From: Bacillus sp. es.034
Lineage (GTDB): Bacteria; Bacillota; Bacilli; Bacillales; Bacillaceae_B
Reading direction: 5' to 3'
Assembly: GCF_002563655.1 (NCBI RefSeq)
Contig: NZ_PDIY01000001.1
Span: forward strand, 2,826,001-2,890,000
Length of the DNA stretch: 64,000 nt
A model generated the notes under the pieces. That model had not been told where the DNA came from. It ran no database searches and was given only the letters and a program-made list of their open reading frames with translations. This document shows, piece by piece, positions 37,979 through 47,418 of the stretch; the stretch's first letter is position 1; each line of letters begins with the position of its first letter. The translations under genes were made by a program, and so were the position numbers.

Positions 37979-38407
37979 ATGACTACAGCTCCAGCCAATT
38001 CGATACCAAAACCATTAGTTCAGTTGAATCAATGGTTCATCGTGTCAACAGTTGCTCTTTCATGGTTGTCCCAAATAGAATTTCTCTTACTGCTTCCGTT
38101 CTTAGTCGGAATGTCAGCTTTGCTTTTTAAATATAATCCCGTCATGCAGGCAGGAAAGTTCTTCTTAAAGAAAGAGCCTTCCGCGTATCCACCTGAAGAT
38201 GCTGAGCAGCAAAGGTTCAACAATATCATTGCAGTCAGCTGTCTGGGCGGATCCATCATAAGTAGCCTGGCAGGATGGGAAATTGGGGTTTATCTCTTTT
38301 CAGGAATGGTCTTTGTGGCTGCGTCCGTTGCCCTTGCAGGATTCTGCATAGGATGTTTCATCCGCTTTCAGTGGAAAAAGTTCCAATATAAACGTTCATT
38401 ACAGTAA
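37979..38407 (+). CDS. DUF4395 family membrane protein
   Basis: 142 residues with AGGAAGG upstream of ATG 37979. Hydrophobic segments at about 20-50 and 85-130 indicate three to four helices; PLVQLNQWFIV at the start and CIGCFIRFQWKK at the end (CxxC) match DUF4395. Function unknown; some relatives are fused or linked to thiol-redox proteins, which would fit the CxxC, but that is inference. Confidence 0.75.
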   Translation: MTTAPANSIPKPLVQLNQWFIVSTVALSWLSQIEFLLLLPFLVGMSALLFKYNPVMQAGKFFLKKEPSAYPPEDAEQQRFNNIIAVSCLGGSIISSLAGWEIGVYLFSGMVFVAASVALAGFCIGCFIRFQWKKFQYKRSLQ

Positions 38408-38411
38408 CCTA

Positions 38412-38440
38412 TTGACAATAGATGGAATGCGTCGTAAACT
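38412..38440 (+). promoter_or_regulatory. Strong sigma-A promoter of the 6S-like RNA
   Basis: Perfect -35 TTGACA (38412-38417), 17-base spacer, TAAACT (38435-38440). It begins just after the DUF4395 stop and has no protein gene directly downstream. Confidence 0.65.
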
Positions 38441-38446
38441 AATCTT

Positions 38447-38666
38447 GAATTTAAATAGTGTATACAAAGGGAGTATGTAATATGTTAGGTGTCGTTCTTA
38501 ACTAACCGTGAAATGAATACGGACATTTTGCAGGCAGTTGCCTTTTAATTCAGGCTGCTGGATCAGCTTATTTAGCTATGCCTTCAAAATGTAGTTAAGA
38601 ACAATGGTCATAGCATACTCAACCCTTAATCAGGAGAGCTGTGTCTTTGTGCACAGCTCTTTTTTT
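38447..38666 (+). ncRNA. Candidate 6S-like regulatory RNA
   Basis: About 180 nt of rod-like structure plus a terminator. Pairings: AAGGG (38467) with CCCTT (38623); AGTATG (38472) with CATACT (38614); an internal loop region; GTTCTTAACTA (38494-38504) with TAGTTAAGAAC (38592-38602); CATTTTG (38524) with CAAAATG (38585). The left strand has a bulge of about 19 nt that can form its own CCGT/ACGG hairpin. The apical part has GGCAGTTGCC and AGGCTGCTGG hairpins. A strong terminator (38635-38660, AGAGCTGTG) ends it. Length, own promoter and bulged rod fit 6S RNA, which binds sigma-A RNA polymerase. Identity is by structure, not by alignment. Confidence 0.5.
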
Positions 38667-38773
38667 GTGCATAATTCCGCAGATGAGGACTTTCTTTCAC
38701 ATAGTTGATCTGGAAGCCGTTTGCGATTACACGTGCGCTATTATGATGGAGAGGTTTGTATACGAGTGAAGGA

Positions 38774-38810
38774 AGACCACGATGGACATTGTTCGTTGTG
38801 GTCTATTTTT
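38774..38810 (+). terminator. Terminator-like hairpin ahead of the MutS2-like gene
   Basis: AGACCAC (38774-38780) pairs with GTGGTCT (38798-38804), extended by GA/TC inside, then ATTTTT. It lies 22 bases before the gene start and might be an attenuator or a second end for upstream transcripts. Confidence 0.4.
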
Positions 38811-38831
38811 GTATATTCGGAGGGAAATGGA

Positions 38832-40763
38832 ATGAATGAAAAAACGTTTCAAACACTTGAGTTTAACTCAGTGAAAGAAGAATTAATGGAATTTGCCCTG
38901 ACGGAAGAAGGTAAAAAGGAATTGTGGAACATTCGTCCTTCCACAAATATCCGTCAAATTGAAATGCGCCTTGATGAGGTGACAGAAGCTGTACACATCT
39001 TAAAGAAAAGTGCCAGTGTGCCTATCCACGCATTAGACGGGGTGGAGAACATCATGGGGAATCTGAATAAAGGGGTTCCCCTGAGGCCGGATCAGCTCAC
39101 AAGTTTATATTATTTTCTCGATGCATGTAAAAAGCTGAAAAAATACATGGACGATAAACAATGGCTCGCACCGAGGGTTTCTTCCTATGTCTATTCAATC
39201 GAAGATATTCCTGATCTCGGAGAGGAAATCAACCGATGCATCAGGAATGGCAGAGTCGATGATTATGCGAGTAAAGAATTGTTGAGGATTCGGAAGCAGG
39301 CTGGAATCCAGGAAGAACGGTTAAAAGATAAAGTACAATCGATTGTCAAATCGGCAAGGTATAAATCATTTCTTCAAGAAACGATTGTTAGTCAACGGAA
39401 CGGGCGATATGTCATTCCCATCAAGAAAGAATTCAGGGGGAAGATGAAAGGTGCCGTTCTGGATTCTTCAGCCTCGGGTTCAACCCTGTATATCGAGCCG
39501 GAGGAATTGAGCAAACAACAGGACCAGCTCCTTACTTTAAAGCTTGAAGAAGATCATGAAGTTGAAAATATTCTATGGACATTGACCGGCTTGGTGCAAA
39601 CATACGAGCCACAACTCACACTTGCGGTTGAAACGATGATCCACTATGACGTATTGTTTGCCAAAGCAAAATATAGTCGCGCCTATGATGGGGTGAAGGC
39701 TGATGTAAATGAAGAACAGAGGATTCATTTGATCAATGCGGTTCATCCTCTGCTCGGGAAACAGGCAGTCCCGCTAACGATCAAAATGGGGGAGGGATTT
39801 CATGCATTGGTCATCACCGGACCTAATACCGGAGGGAAAACCGTAACCATAAAGACGGTTGGGCTCCTTACCCTCATGACCCAATGCGGTTTGCATATTC
39901 CTGCAGCCGAGGGCAGTGAAATCAGTATATATCAACAAATACTTCTGGACATCGGGGATGGGCAGAGCCTTCAACAGAACTTGAGTACATTCAGTTCCCA
40001 TATAAAAAATATTATCAACATATTAAAGGATACAAACGACCGGTCCCTTGTTTTATTGGATGAACTCGGCTCTGGTACAGATCCTATGGAGGGAATGGGT
40101 CTTGCCACGGCTATCCTGGATCAATTGTATGAAAAGGGTGCCACACTTATTGCCACTACTCACTATAGTGAGATCAAACATTTTGCAGGGGAGCATGAAG
40201 GCTTTATGAATGGCAGTATGGAGTTTAACATCGAAACCTTGCAGCCAACGTATAAACTGATTGTCGGTCAGGGTGGGGACAGTCAGGCATTTTCTATAGC
40301 TTTGAAGCTTGGGATGCACCCTGAGATCATTGAAAAAGCACATGAAATCACTTATAAGAAGAAGAAAACCTATAGTCTGGGAGAAATCGACTACAGTGTG
40401 AAAAAGGAAATGGAGAAGCAGATCATCGTAAACAAACATAAAAAAAGGAATCACGGAAAAATCCAGAAAGAAACCAGAAGTATCATCTCCTTTGTCATAT
40501 GAGATAATGTCAAGATCTCTCCGGAAGGAGAATTTGGCATTGTTTATGAAGGTCCTGATGGTATAGGGAATTACATCGTACAGATCAAAGGGGAAAAGAG
40601 ATCTGTGAGTCATAAACGGCTTCGTCTGTATGTATCCGCCAAGGAATTGTATCCAGAGGATTACGATTTCGATATTATCTTCAACAGCAAAGAAAATCGG
40701 AAAAAGGATAAGCTCATGGGGAAACGATTTGTAGAAGGCTTGACCATCGATCATGAGGAATAA
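38832..40763 (+). pseudogene. MutS2-like mismatch-repair ATPase interrupted by in-frame TGA
   Basis: Start ATG 38832 follows GGAGGGAAA. Codons 1-556 give a MutS2-like protein with the coiled core and clamp, Walker A ITGPNTGGKTVTIK, Walker B VLLDELGSGTDP and ATTHYSEIKHF. At 40500-40502 a TGA interrupts the frame after RSIISFVI; the same frame then continues for 86 codons (DNVKISPEGEFGIVYEGPDG ... TIDHEE) to TAA 40761-40763, as in intact relatives of about 640 residues. The expected residue is Gly (GGA to TGA is one base). The family lacks the Smr nuclease seen in long MutS2. The truncated product keeps the ATPase, so partial function is possible. Confidence 0.8.
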
Positions 40764-40765
40764 TC

Positions 40766-40805
40766 AAAAAAACGTACTCAAGCTTGAACTTGGGTACGTT
40801 TTTTT
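40766..40805. terminator. Bidirectional terminator after the MutS2-like gene
   Basis: AAAAAACGTACTCAAG pairs with CTTGGGTACGTTTTTT (one G-U or mismatch). Confidence 0.85.
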
Positions 40806-40825
40806 CTGATACATGTTTCAAACAC

Positions 40826-41554
40826 CTATGACATATGTGTCAGCACAAAGGAAAGGATGATTCCCAGGGATGAAAGGAAACCGACAATGGGTCCGCCTTC
40901 CTCATATGCTTCCGGCATCATCGTTGAAGAGGCCATAGCAAGCAGCCCCCCGGCCCCGAACGCTCCGATGATGTATGAAGTGCTTTCAGGGGCGTCCTGC
41001 AATAAAGCATATCCAAGCAGCGAACTGAGAGAAGAAAGAATGACAACACTTCCCCATAAGTAAAGGATTTTCTTCGTGCTGTAATGATCGAGCTTTAACC
41101 CTATACTGCTGGATAAAGATTCAGGCAAGTTACTGATGAATATAGCGATGATGAAAACCCATTGCATGGATTGACTTTCAATAAAACTGACACCGATGAT
41201 GATGGATTCCGGTATGGCATCCATGATGGTACCAACATATATGGCGAGCCCCGAGTGGCCATGGGGATTCTTCTTCGACCGTTTTCTCTCACTTCCACCT
41301 TTTTTAGAAATGAACATTTCAAATAAAGTAAAGATGAGGGCACCCAGAAGGAACATGGAAATGAGGTAAAGCAGGTCCGCTTTTCCTTCTGCTTCACTTA
41401 AGAGATCAAAAGTGGCAGATCCGATAATCAGACCTGTACCTAATGCCATAATAAACGCTACCACTTTTTTTGGAATATGAAGAAATATTGCCATAAATGC
41501 CCCAATCAAGAGGGAGAGACTGGCTACCCCTCCCCACAAAGCTGCCTGGAACAA
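40826..41554 (-). CDS. ZIP family metal transporter
   Basis: 242 residues from TTG 41554 with GGGAGG eight bases upstream. Eight membrane segments, with the metal-site helices GTIMDAIPESIIIGVSF (about 110) and FISNLPESLSSSIGLK (about 140). A His-containing loop (KKNPHGHSG) precedes them. ZIP proteins bring Zn2+ or other divalent metals into the cytoplasm. No Zur or MntR site is obvious upstream. Single gene. Confidence 0.88.
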   Translation of the reverse strand: MFQAALWGGVASLSLLIGAFMAIFLHIPKKVVAFIMALGTGLIIGSATFDLLSEAEGKADLLYLISMFLLGALIFTLFEMFISKKGGSERKRSKKNPHGHSGLAIYVGTIMDAIPESIIIGVSFIESQSMQWVFIIAIFISNLPESLSSSIGLKLDHYSTKKILYLWGSVVILSSLSSLLGYALLQDAPESTSYIIGAFGAGGLLAMASSTMMPEAYEEGGPIVGFLSSLGIILSFVLTHMS

Positions 41555-41691
41555 TGATCCTACCTCCCTAAATCGTTTTCTTTTTCGAGTTTTCCCTAAT
41601 GTAGTAATGGATTAAACATAAACGTATCCCTTGTATAGATTCAAGAAGCGCTGGGGAAAGTAAGACTGAATAAATTTTAGGAGGCAAAGAA

Positions 41692-42216
41692 ATGAAAAAA
41701 TATCTATTGATTTCAACTATTGGATTGATGTTAATGATCACTGCTGCCGGTTGCGGCACAAGCAATAACATGAACGAAGAAGGACAGCAGATGAACAACC
41801 GTAACCTGGAGAGAGTGAACTACAAGAATGATCAGGCGAACCGTGATTATGTGAATAATGTGAATGACGGGATGATGAGAGAAAATTACTCTCTTGCTGA
41901 CAGAGAAGCGAAGAAAGTGGCAGAACTTAAAGAAGTGAAGAGTGCTTATGTTCTGACGACTGATCAGAATGCATACGTTGCTGCTGTATTAGAAAACCAT
42001 AAGAATGGGAACGTTTCAAAGGAATTGGAAAAGAAAATCTCAGATCAAGTGAAAAAAGAAAATGGCAGCATCAATAATGTGTATGTGTCAACAAATCCTG
42101 ATTTCGTAGACCGTATGAGAGGGTATGCCGATAAAGCCAGAAACGGGAAACCGATTGAAGGATTTGGCGAAGAAATAGCGGATATGGTAAAACGGGTATT
42201 CCCGAACAGAGGATAA
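41692..42216 (+). CDS. YhcN/YlaJ family sporulation lipoprotein
   Basis: 174 residues, ATG 41692 with AGGAGG upstream. Lipoprotein signal with lipobox TAAGCG (Cys21), then an Asn-rich spacer (NNMNEEGQQMNNRN). The conserved domain DREAKKVAELKEVKSAYVLTTDQNAYVAA is that of YhcN/YlaJ proteins, found in the spore inner membrane and linked to germination. Single gene with a terminator. Confidence 0.88.
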   Translation: MKKYLLISTIGLMLMITAAGCGTSNNMNEEGQQMNNRNLERVNYKNDQANRDYVNNVNDGMMRENYSLADREAKKVAELKEVKSAYVLTTDQNAYVAAVLENHKNGNVSKELEKKISDQVKKENGSINNVYVSTNPDFVDRMRGYADKARNGKPIEGFGEEIADMVKRVFPNRG

Positions 42217-42226
42217 TGCTTCATTG

Positions 42227-42257
42227 AAAAAAGTCGAAATACGTTTCGGCTTTTTTT
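42227..42257 (+). terminator. Intrinsic terminator of the YhcN/YlaJ gene
   Basis: AAAAAAGTCGAAA pairs with TTTCGGCTTTTTT (one G-U) around TACG. Confidence 0.85.
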
Positions 42258-42331
42258 ATTTACCCATAGGAAATGTTCGAATTATTCAGTATACTATTTA
42301 GAGTGACGAAATAATGAAGGGAGAGATGGAC

Positions 42332-43546
42332 GTGGCACAAACGGCAACCAAAACGGCAGTGAATCCTACTATATATGGAATACTATTAGCCATCAGTTCT
42401 GGTCATTTTATCAATGACACCCTCCAGGCTGTCGTACCGGCTATGTTCCCGATCATTGAGAAGTCATTGGGGCTTAGTTATATGCAAATCGGATGGATTG
42501 CCTTCTCGCTCAATATGACGTCTTCTTTATTACAGCCGGTCTTCGGATTTTATGCCGATATACGTTCAAAGCCGTACTTACTTCCATTGGGGATGTTGTC
42601 CAGCTTGGCAGGGTTGATCGGTTTTGCTCTATCCGGTCACTTCATATGGATCATCATTTCTGTATTATTCATCGGATTCGGTTCTGCCATTTTTCATCCT
42701 GAAGGATCAAGAGTGGCTTATATGGCTGCCGGAAATCGGAGGGGACTGGCTCAGTCGATCTATCAGGTGGGTGGAAATACCGGCCAGGCGCTTGCCCCGT
42801 TGATCACTGCCTTTGTCTTTGTCCCTTTTGGTCAAATAGGAGCCTTATGGTTTACGATCGTGGCTATTATTGGGGTCGTTGTCTTGTTCCGTGTTTCAAA
42901 ATGGTATTCACATCAGTTACGTTTCAATGAAATGAACAGGAGAAAAAAGAGTAAAGATGGGAAAAAAACACCCATTAACCCGAAAATTAAGTGGGCGATG
43001 GTGTTTGTTGTATTTCTCGTGTTTGCAAGATCATGGTACGGAGCAGGTTTATCAAATTATTATCAATTTTATTTGATTGAAGACTATGGTCTTACCATTA
43101 AAAAAGCCCAGGCATACATATTTGCTTTTATGTTTGCAGGAGTCTTGGGAACCTTCATGGGTGGGCCCCTTGCCGATCGTTTCGGAAAGAGGAACATCAT
43201 CTTCTTTTCTATGCTCGGGGCCGCACCTCTGACCCTTGCATTACCTTATTTACCGCTATCCATTGTCCTTCCGTTCATTTTTTGCATCGGTTTTATTTTA
43301 TCGTCAAGTTTCAGTGTCATCGTGGTGTATGCCCAAGAACTAATGCCAAGGAAAATCGGCATGGTGTCCGGTTTGACCGTTGGTTTGGCATTCGGCATGG
43401 GTGCTGTCGGAGCAGTCATCTTTGGAGGACTGGCCGATCTTTACACCATCCGATTCGTCATGATCCTATGCAGCTTCCTTCCTCTACTCGGGATGATGAC
43501 ATTCTTCCTCCCCTCAGACGAAGCAGTAAGAAACTTCCACAAATAA
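42332..43546 (+). CDS. fsr: Fosmidomycin resistance-type MFS transporter (Fsr)
   Basis: 404 residues from GTG 42332, eight bases after AAGGGAG (the frame is open to ATG 42314). Twelve membrane segments; the N-terminal GILLAISSGHFINDTLQAVVPAMFP and IGFGSAIFHPEGSR are typical of the Fsr subfamily of the major facilitator superfamily, known for fosmidomycin efflux in E. coli. In bacilli the natural substrate is unknown. It ends at a bidirectional terminator shared with the convergent permease gene. Confidence 0.85.
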   Translation: MAQTATKTAVNPTIYGILLAISSGHFINDTLQAVVPAMFPIIEKSLGLSYMQIGWIAFSLNMTSSLLQPVFGFYADIRSKPYLLPLGMLSSLAGLIGFALSGHFIWIIISVLFIGFGSAIFHPEGSRVAYMAAGNRRGLAQSIYQVGGNTGQALAPLITAFVFVPFGQIGALWFTIVAIIGVVVLFRVSKWYSHQLRFNEMNRRKKSKDGKKTPINPKIKWAMVFVVFLVFARSWYGAGLSNYYQFYLIEDYGLTIKKAQAYIFAFMFAGVLGTFMGGPLADRFGKRNIIFFSMLGAAPLTLALPYLPLSIVLPFIFCIGFILSSSFSVIVVYAQELMPRKIGMVSGLTVGLAFGMGAVGAVIFGGLADLYTIRFVMILCSFLPLLGMMTFFLPSDEAVRNFHK

Positions 43547-43550
43547 CAAA

Positions 43551-43592
43551 AGAGGTGATCCCGTCCAAACGGAATCACCTCTTCGTTTTTTA
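43551..43592. terminator. Bidirectional terminator between fsr and the NCS2 permease gene
   Basis: AGAGGTGATcCCG pairs with CGGaATCACCTCT, followed on the plus strand by TCGTTTTTT. Confidence 0.85.
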
Positions 43593-44882
43593 AGAAAATG
43601 CAAAGTATATAATGAATAGCCCACAAAGGATGTACATGATGGGATGAACTTCTTTCCACTTTTTCAATGAAATCATCGCAAATGGATAAAGAATGAAACC
43701 TAATGCGATCCCCGTTGCAACACTGAAGGTTAAAGGCATCATAATAATCGTCACAAAAGAAGGAATGACCACTTCAAGTCGATTCCAATTGATATGTCTG
43801 ACTTCCGTAGCCATCAATGCACCGACAATGATAAGTGCAGGGGCAGTCACTTCTGGAGTGATGACCGATAAGATGGGGGAAAAGAAAAGGGCGACGGAGA
43901 AACAGATGGCAATCACGATAGACGTGAATCCGGTTCTTCCCCCGACCGCCACTCCGGCAGAGGACTCTACAAATGATGCCGTTGTTGAGGTCCCGAATAT
44001 CGCTCCGGCCACTCCCGATGCAGAGTCAGCCAGGAGAGCCCGGCCAGCGTTCGGGATCTGATTATCCTTCATGATCCCTGCTTGACTGGCCACCGCAATC
44101 AAGGCACCTGCCGTATCAAAGAAAGCAACAAATAAAAACGTAAAGATGACCGCCATGATTTCAAGAGTGAAAATATCCCCTAAATGGTTGAATACCACTC
44201 CGAATGTCGGCTCGAGACTAGGGACACTTCCAACAATGGAGTGAGGCACGGAAATTTGACCCGCGACCATCCCGATGATGGTCGTTGCAACCATTCCATA
44301 GAATATCCCGCCTTTAATTCCCTTTACTAACATCATCAGGGTAATGATAAAACCAAACACAGCAAGAAGTGTCGGGGGGGAAGAAAGGTTCCCGATCGAT
44401 ACAAATGTTTCAGGGTTGGCAACGACGACTCCTGCGTTTTTAAAACCGATGAATGCCACGAAAAATCCGATGCCGCCGGCAATGGCGAATTTTAAATCCT
44501 GAGGGATGACATTGATGATTTTTTCACGGATCTTCATCACACTTAAAATCATAAAGATGATGCCAGCAATAAATACTCCTGTCAGGGCGATTTCCCAGTC
44601 CACTCCCATACCGATGCATACCGAAAAGGTAAAGAATGAGTTTAGACCCATGCTGGGGGCGATCCCGATCGGAAAGTTTGCAAGTAGACCGATTAACAGG
44701 GATCCAACAATCGCTGACAGGGCGGTGGCTGTAAATAGTGCCCCTTTATCCATTCCGGCCTGACTCAGGATGATGGGGTTCACAACAAGAATATAAGCCA
44801 TTGATAGGAAAGTCGTGACACCTGCTAACGTTTCTCTTCTATAATTTGTCCCTCTTTCAGCAAATTGAAAGAATGTTTTCAT
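43590..44882 (-). CDS. NCS2 purine permease (guanine/hypoxanthine type)
   Basis: 430 residues with GGAGGG upstream of ATG 44882. Fourteen-segment UraA/AzgA-like fold; the signature is seen in SMAYILVVNPIILSQAGMD and FFDTAGALIAVASQAGIM, characteristic of the AzgA/PbuG branch for guanine, hypoxanthine or adenine uptake with protons. A guanine-class riboswitch precedes the gene, which supports purine import. Single gene, minus strand. Confidence 0.92.
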   Translation of the reverse strand: MKTFFQFAERGTNYRRETLAGVTTFLSMAYILVVNPIILSQAGMDKGALFTATALSAIVGSLLIGLLANFPIGIAPSMGLNSFFTFSVCIGMGVDWEIALTGVFIAGIIFMILSVMKIREKIINVIPQDLKFAIAGGIGFFVAFIGFKNAGVVVANPETFVSIGNLSSPPTLLAVFGFIITLMMLVKGIKGGIFYGMVATTIIGMVAGQISVPHSIVGSVPSLEPTFGVVFNHLGDIFTLEIMAVIFTFLFVAFFDTAGALIAVASQAGIMKDNQIPNAGRALLADSASGVAGAIFGTSTTASFVESSAGVAVGGRTGFTSIVIAICFSVALFFSPILSVITPEVTAPALIIVGALMATEVRHINWNRLEVVIPSFVTIIMMPLTFSVATGIALGFILYPFAMISLKKWKEVHPIMYILCGLFIIYFAFS

Positions 44883-44906
44883 ACTTAACCCTCCGTGTAG
44901 ATAAAA

Positions 44907-45045
44907 TAAAAAAACTCCGGTGACAGAATCAACCAGAGTATATCTACAGGATAAAATAATTCCATTGGTCTTACTTTATCTTGTAGACAAGCCATTTAAG
45001 GTAGCTGGTAGAAACGTTCAAGCCATATTCTTGAACTTATACAAG
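44907..45045 (-). promoter_or_regulatory. Guanine-class purine riboswitch with terminator
   Basis: Minus strand. P1 is CTTGTA/TACAAG (45045-44980); P2 is GTTCAAG/CTTGAAC; the loop and junction contain ATATGG, GTTTCTACC and CCTTAAA-type core of the purine aptamer. The junction base after P3 reads TGTCTAC, that is C at the position equivalent to C74, which selects guanine/hypoxanthine rather than adenine. The 3' P1 strand can alternatively pair with TTTATCCTGTAGA downstream. A terminator stem ACTCTGGT/ACCGGAGT (44939-44914) with seven Ts follows, so ligand binding should reduce transcription. Confidence 0.93.
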
Positions 45046-45279
45046 GTGCATATATGTTTGTTATAATTGAATTAGGAGAATCATAACAACTGACTATCAT
45101 CCGGTCAATGGAACCGGTAAAAGTTCGTGAATTCACTATTTTCTAAATTGATGATTTATTATTAAAAACGGCATACGCCCTATACATCATTCCTGAAAAA
45201 AGCTATATTTAGTGAATACAAACAATGAGTAGAGAAAACGTAAGTGAATACGTGAATGAATATTGGAGGAATAAATATA

Positions 45280-46137
45280 ATGTCTTCTTTAAAACCAGGT
45301 ACAGTAGAGGATTTATACGTTGATCATGAAGTGCCATACGGTTTCTTTCTAACGAATGATATCGATCGTGTACTTCTGCATCACTCTGAAATAACAGAAG
45401 AAATCCAAGAGGGAGATACAGTGAAGGTATTTCTTTATCATGATAAAGACGTACGCTTGACAGCGACCATGCGAATCCCTAAGGTGCAAGTCGGTGCATA
45501 TGGTTGGGCAGAAGTAGTGGATAAAAGGGAAGATTTAGGCGTATTTGTGAATATTGGGTTGCCTAAGGATATTTTGGTCTCATCAGATGATCTTCCGAAA
45601 TTTCAGGAGCTTTGGCCGAACGCTGGCGATCAGCTGTTCCTTACCTTAAACCGTGATAAGCAAGACCGTTTATACGGAAGATTGGCCACTGAAAATATCA
45701 TTGAACAGGTGTCAAGAAGAGCTTCCGCTGAAATGATGAATGCTAAAGTTCAAGGTCGGGTGTATCGACTTCTGAGAGTAGGAACCTTCTTCTTATCTGA
45801 ACAAGGATATCGCTGCTTCGTTCACATGAATGAGCGTAAAGCGGAGCCGAGACTCGGGGAACTCGTTGAAGGCAGAGTCATCGACGTGAAGGATGACGGA
45901 AACCTGAATGTTTCGTTCTTACCTTTGAAGCAGGATAAAATGCAGGATGATTCTGAAGTCATCCTTGAGTATCTGGCAGTTCGGAACGGTGCGATACCAT
46001 TTTGGGATAAGAGTCAGCCCGAGGAAATCAAAGATCGTTTCAATATGAGTAAAGCGGCTTTTAAAAGGGCGCTGGGAAAATTGATGAAAGAAGATAAAGT
46101 GTATCAAGAAGAGGGCTGGACGTATCTTAAGAAATAA
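45280..46137 (+). CDS. cvfB: CvfB/YitL S1-domain RNA-binding protein
   Basis: 285 residues from ATG 45280 with TTGGAGGAA upstream; the frame is open to 45256. Three S1-like beta-barrel modules (about 8-70, 72-140, 150-215) are followed by a winged helix (FNMSKAAFKRALGKLMKEDKVYQEEGW) at 225-285. CvfB binds RNA and affects virulence regulation in S. aureus; YitL is the B. subtilis counterpart. Single gene with a terminator. Confidence 0.9.
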   Translation: MSSLKPGTVEDLYVDHEVPYGFFLTNDIDRVLLHHSEITEEIQEGDTVKVFLYHDKDVRLTATMRIPKVQVGAYGWAEVVDKREDLGVFVNIGLPKDILVSSDDLPKFQELWPNAGDQLFLTLNRDKQDRLYGRLATENIIEQVSRRASAEMMNAKVQGRVYRLLRVGTFFLSEQGYRCFVHMNERKAEPRLGELVEGRVIDVKDDGNLNVSFLPLKQDKMQDDSEVILEYLAVRNGAIPFWDKSQPEEIKDRFNMSKAAFKRALGKLMKEDKVYQEEGWTYLKK

Positions 46138-46154
46138 TTGATTTCTACAAGAAG

Positions 46155-46185
46155 AAAGAGTGCTGACAGATTGTCAGCACTCTTT
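46155..46185. terminator. Bidirectional terminator between cvfB and the MFS gene
   Basis: AAAGAGTGCTGACA pairs perfectly with TGTCAGCACTCTTT. Confidence 0.9.
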
Positions 46186-46190
46186 TACAT

Positions 46191-47411
46191 TTAAAGGGAA
46201 GCGCTTTGTTTAATCTTATGACTTTCCTTCGTTTTGACAGGTCTGATCGGTAAAAGGGTTCCAATCAGTGCGATAATGGCACATCCAATGAGTACATATG
46301 AATAGCCATTCAAAGCAATCGTAGAGAGCACTCCGAACACAACAAGGTCCAAGCCTGAATCCATAATGGAAAGCAAGGAGATGGTCGTTGCCCTGACCCC
46401 GGACGGAATTAAGTCATTGCTTAATTGTGAATAAATCGGATAACGGATTGCCCGGACAAGTCTTAATAAGAAAAATGAACCTAAAACAATCCATAAAGAA
46501 GACCCGAACAAGCCGGATATGAGTAACCCCGCTGCCGCTGATAAACCTGAAATATTCATGAGCATCACCCTGGAATAACGTGCTGTCATCCAACCGATTG
46601 AATTTGATGCAATATAGCCAAGAATGGCAGAAATTGCATAAAAGACTCCAATCAAGTATACGGGCACCCCAGCATCCTGTAAAAGCGGTTGATCAAAGTA
46701 TTGGTAAACGGCCCCGGCTGGAATGAAGACCAATGTTACGTTTAAAAACATTAATAATAAATGGGGTGCCTGGCGTATTACCCTGATACCACTCTTAATT
46801 TGGGAAAAAGAATTTTCTTTCTGAAATGAATCAACTGACGGCTGCTTGACTGAAAGGATTAAGAATAGTTCTATTAAGTGAAAGACTAAACCCAGTAAGA
46901 TGAGCAGAGTGAATTGACTATCCGCCAGATCCCTCGCCAAATAGGAACCGAAAAGGACGGCTATCAGCATACTGATAAACGAGGCTGATTGAATCCTTCC
47001 CATGGCATGGTCCATTCTATTTTCTTCATTTGATTCTTTGAGTGAATCATAGATTAACGCTTCATCGGCTCCGGAAAAAAAGGTTACACTGAATCCATTG
47101 ATGAAGCTGTATAAGAAGAACATCCAAGGTTCATAGGCGAATAAAAGCAAGGTGATACTAAGGAACTTAAGGAAAGAACCGAATAGAAAAGAATATTTGG
47201 CACCAAACCGATCTGCAAATATTCCAGTCGGTACCTCCCCGAGTAATACGGCACCGCTCCAGAACATGAGCACAATTAAAATATCAGAAGAGGTTAAGCC
47301 TCTTTCGAAATAGAATAACGTTAATACGGGTTGAAGAAAACTGATCGTACCAAAAAAAGAAATCCAAAAAAGCACCCGGATGTTATGGGCTGCAAGTGTT
47401 TGTTTTGTCAT
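46191..47411 (-). CDS. MFS efflux transporter under leader-peptide control
   Basis: 406 residues; 12 membrane segments with the loop-2/3 motif GEVPTGIFADRFGAKYS. Basic tail (KTKESHKIKQ). The sequence belongs to a broad drug-efflux-like MFS group; the substrate cannot be told. ATG 47411 follows GGGAG seven bases upstream, but this site lies in a potential hairpin, and a 19-codon leader peptide is encoded upstream (47528-47469). That arrangement is typical of antibiotic-inducible resistance genes. Confidence 0.85.
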   Translation of the reverse strand: MTKQTLAAHNIRVLFWISFFGTISFLQPVLTLFYFERGLTSSDILIVLMFWSGAVLLGEVPTGIFADRFGAKYSFLFGSFLKFLSITLLLFAYEPWMFFLYSFINGFSVTFFSGADEALIYDSLKESNEENRMDHAMGRIQSASFISMLIAVLFGSYLARDLADSQFTLLILLGLVFHLIELFLILSVKQPSVDSFQKENSFSQIKSGIRVIRQAPHLLLMFLNVTLVFIPAGAVYQYFDQPLLQDAGVPVYLIGVFYAISAILGYIASNSIGWMTARYSRVMLMNISGLSAAAGLLISGLFGSSLWIVLGSFFLLRLVRAIRYPIYSQLSNDLIPSGVRATTISLLSIMDSGLDLVVFGVLSTIALNGYSYVLIGCAIIALIGTLLPIRPVKTKESHKIKQSASL

Positions 47412-47418
47412 GATTTGT

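Noticed and set aside
38447..38666. T-box or known metabolite riboswitch before the MutS2-like gene
   Set aside because: No T-box sequence, specifier loop or aptamer core is seen; the terminator ends well before the gene and the rod-like fold fits a free RNA better.
40053..40754. 233-residue minus-strand open frame
   Set aside because: It is antisense to the MutS2-like gene, whose plus-strand frame carries clear ATPase motifs and continues through the interrupting TGA.
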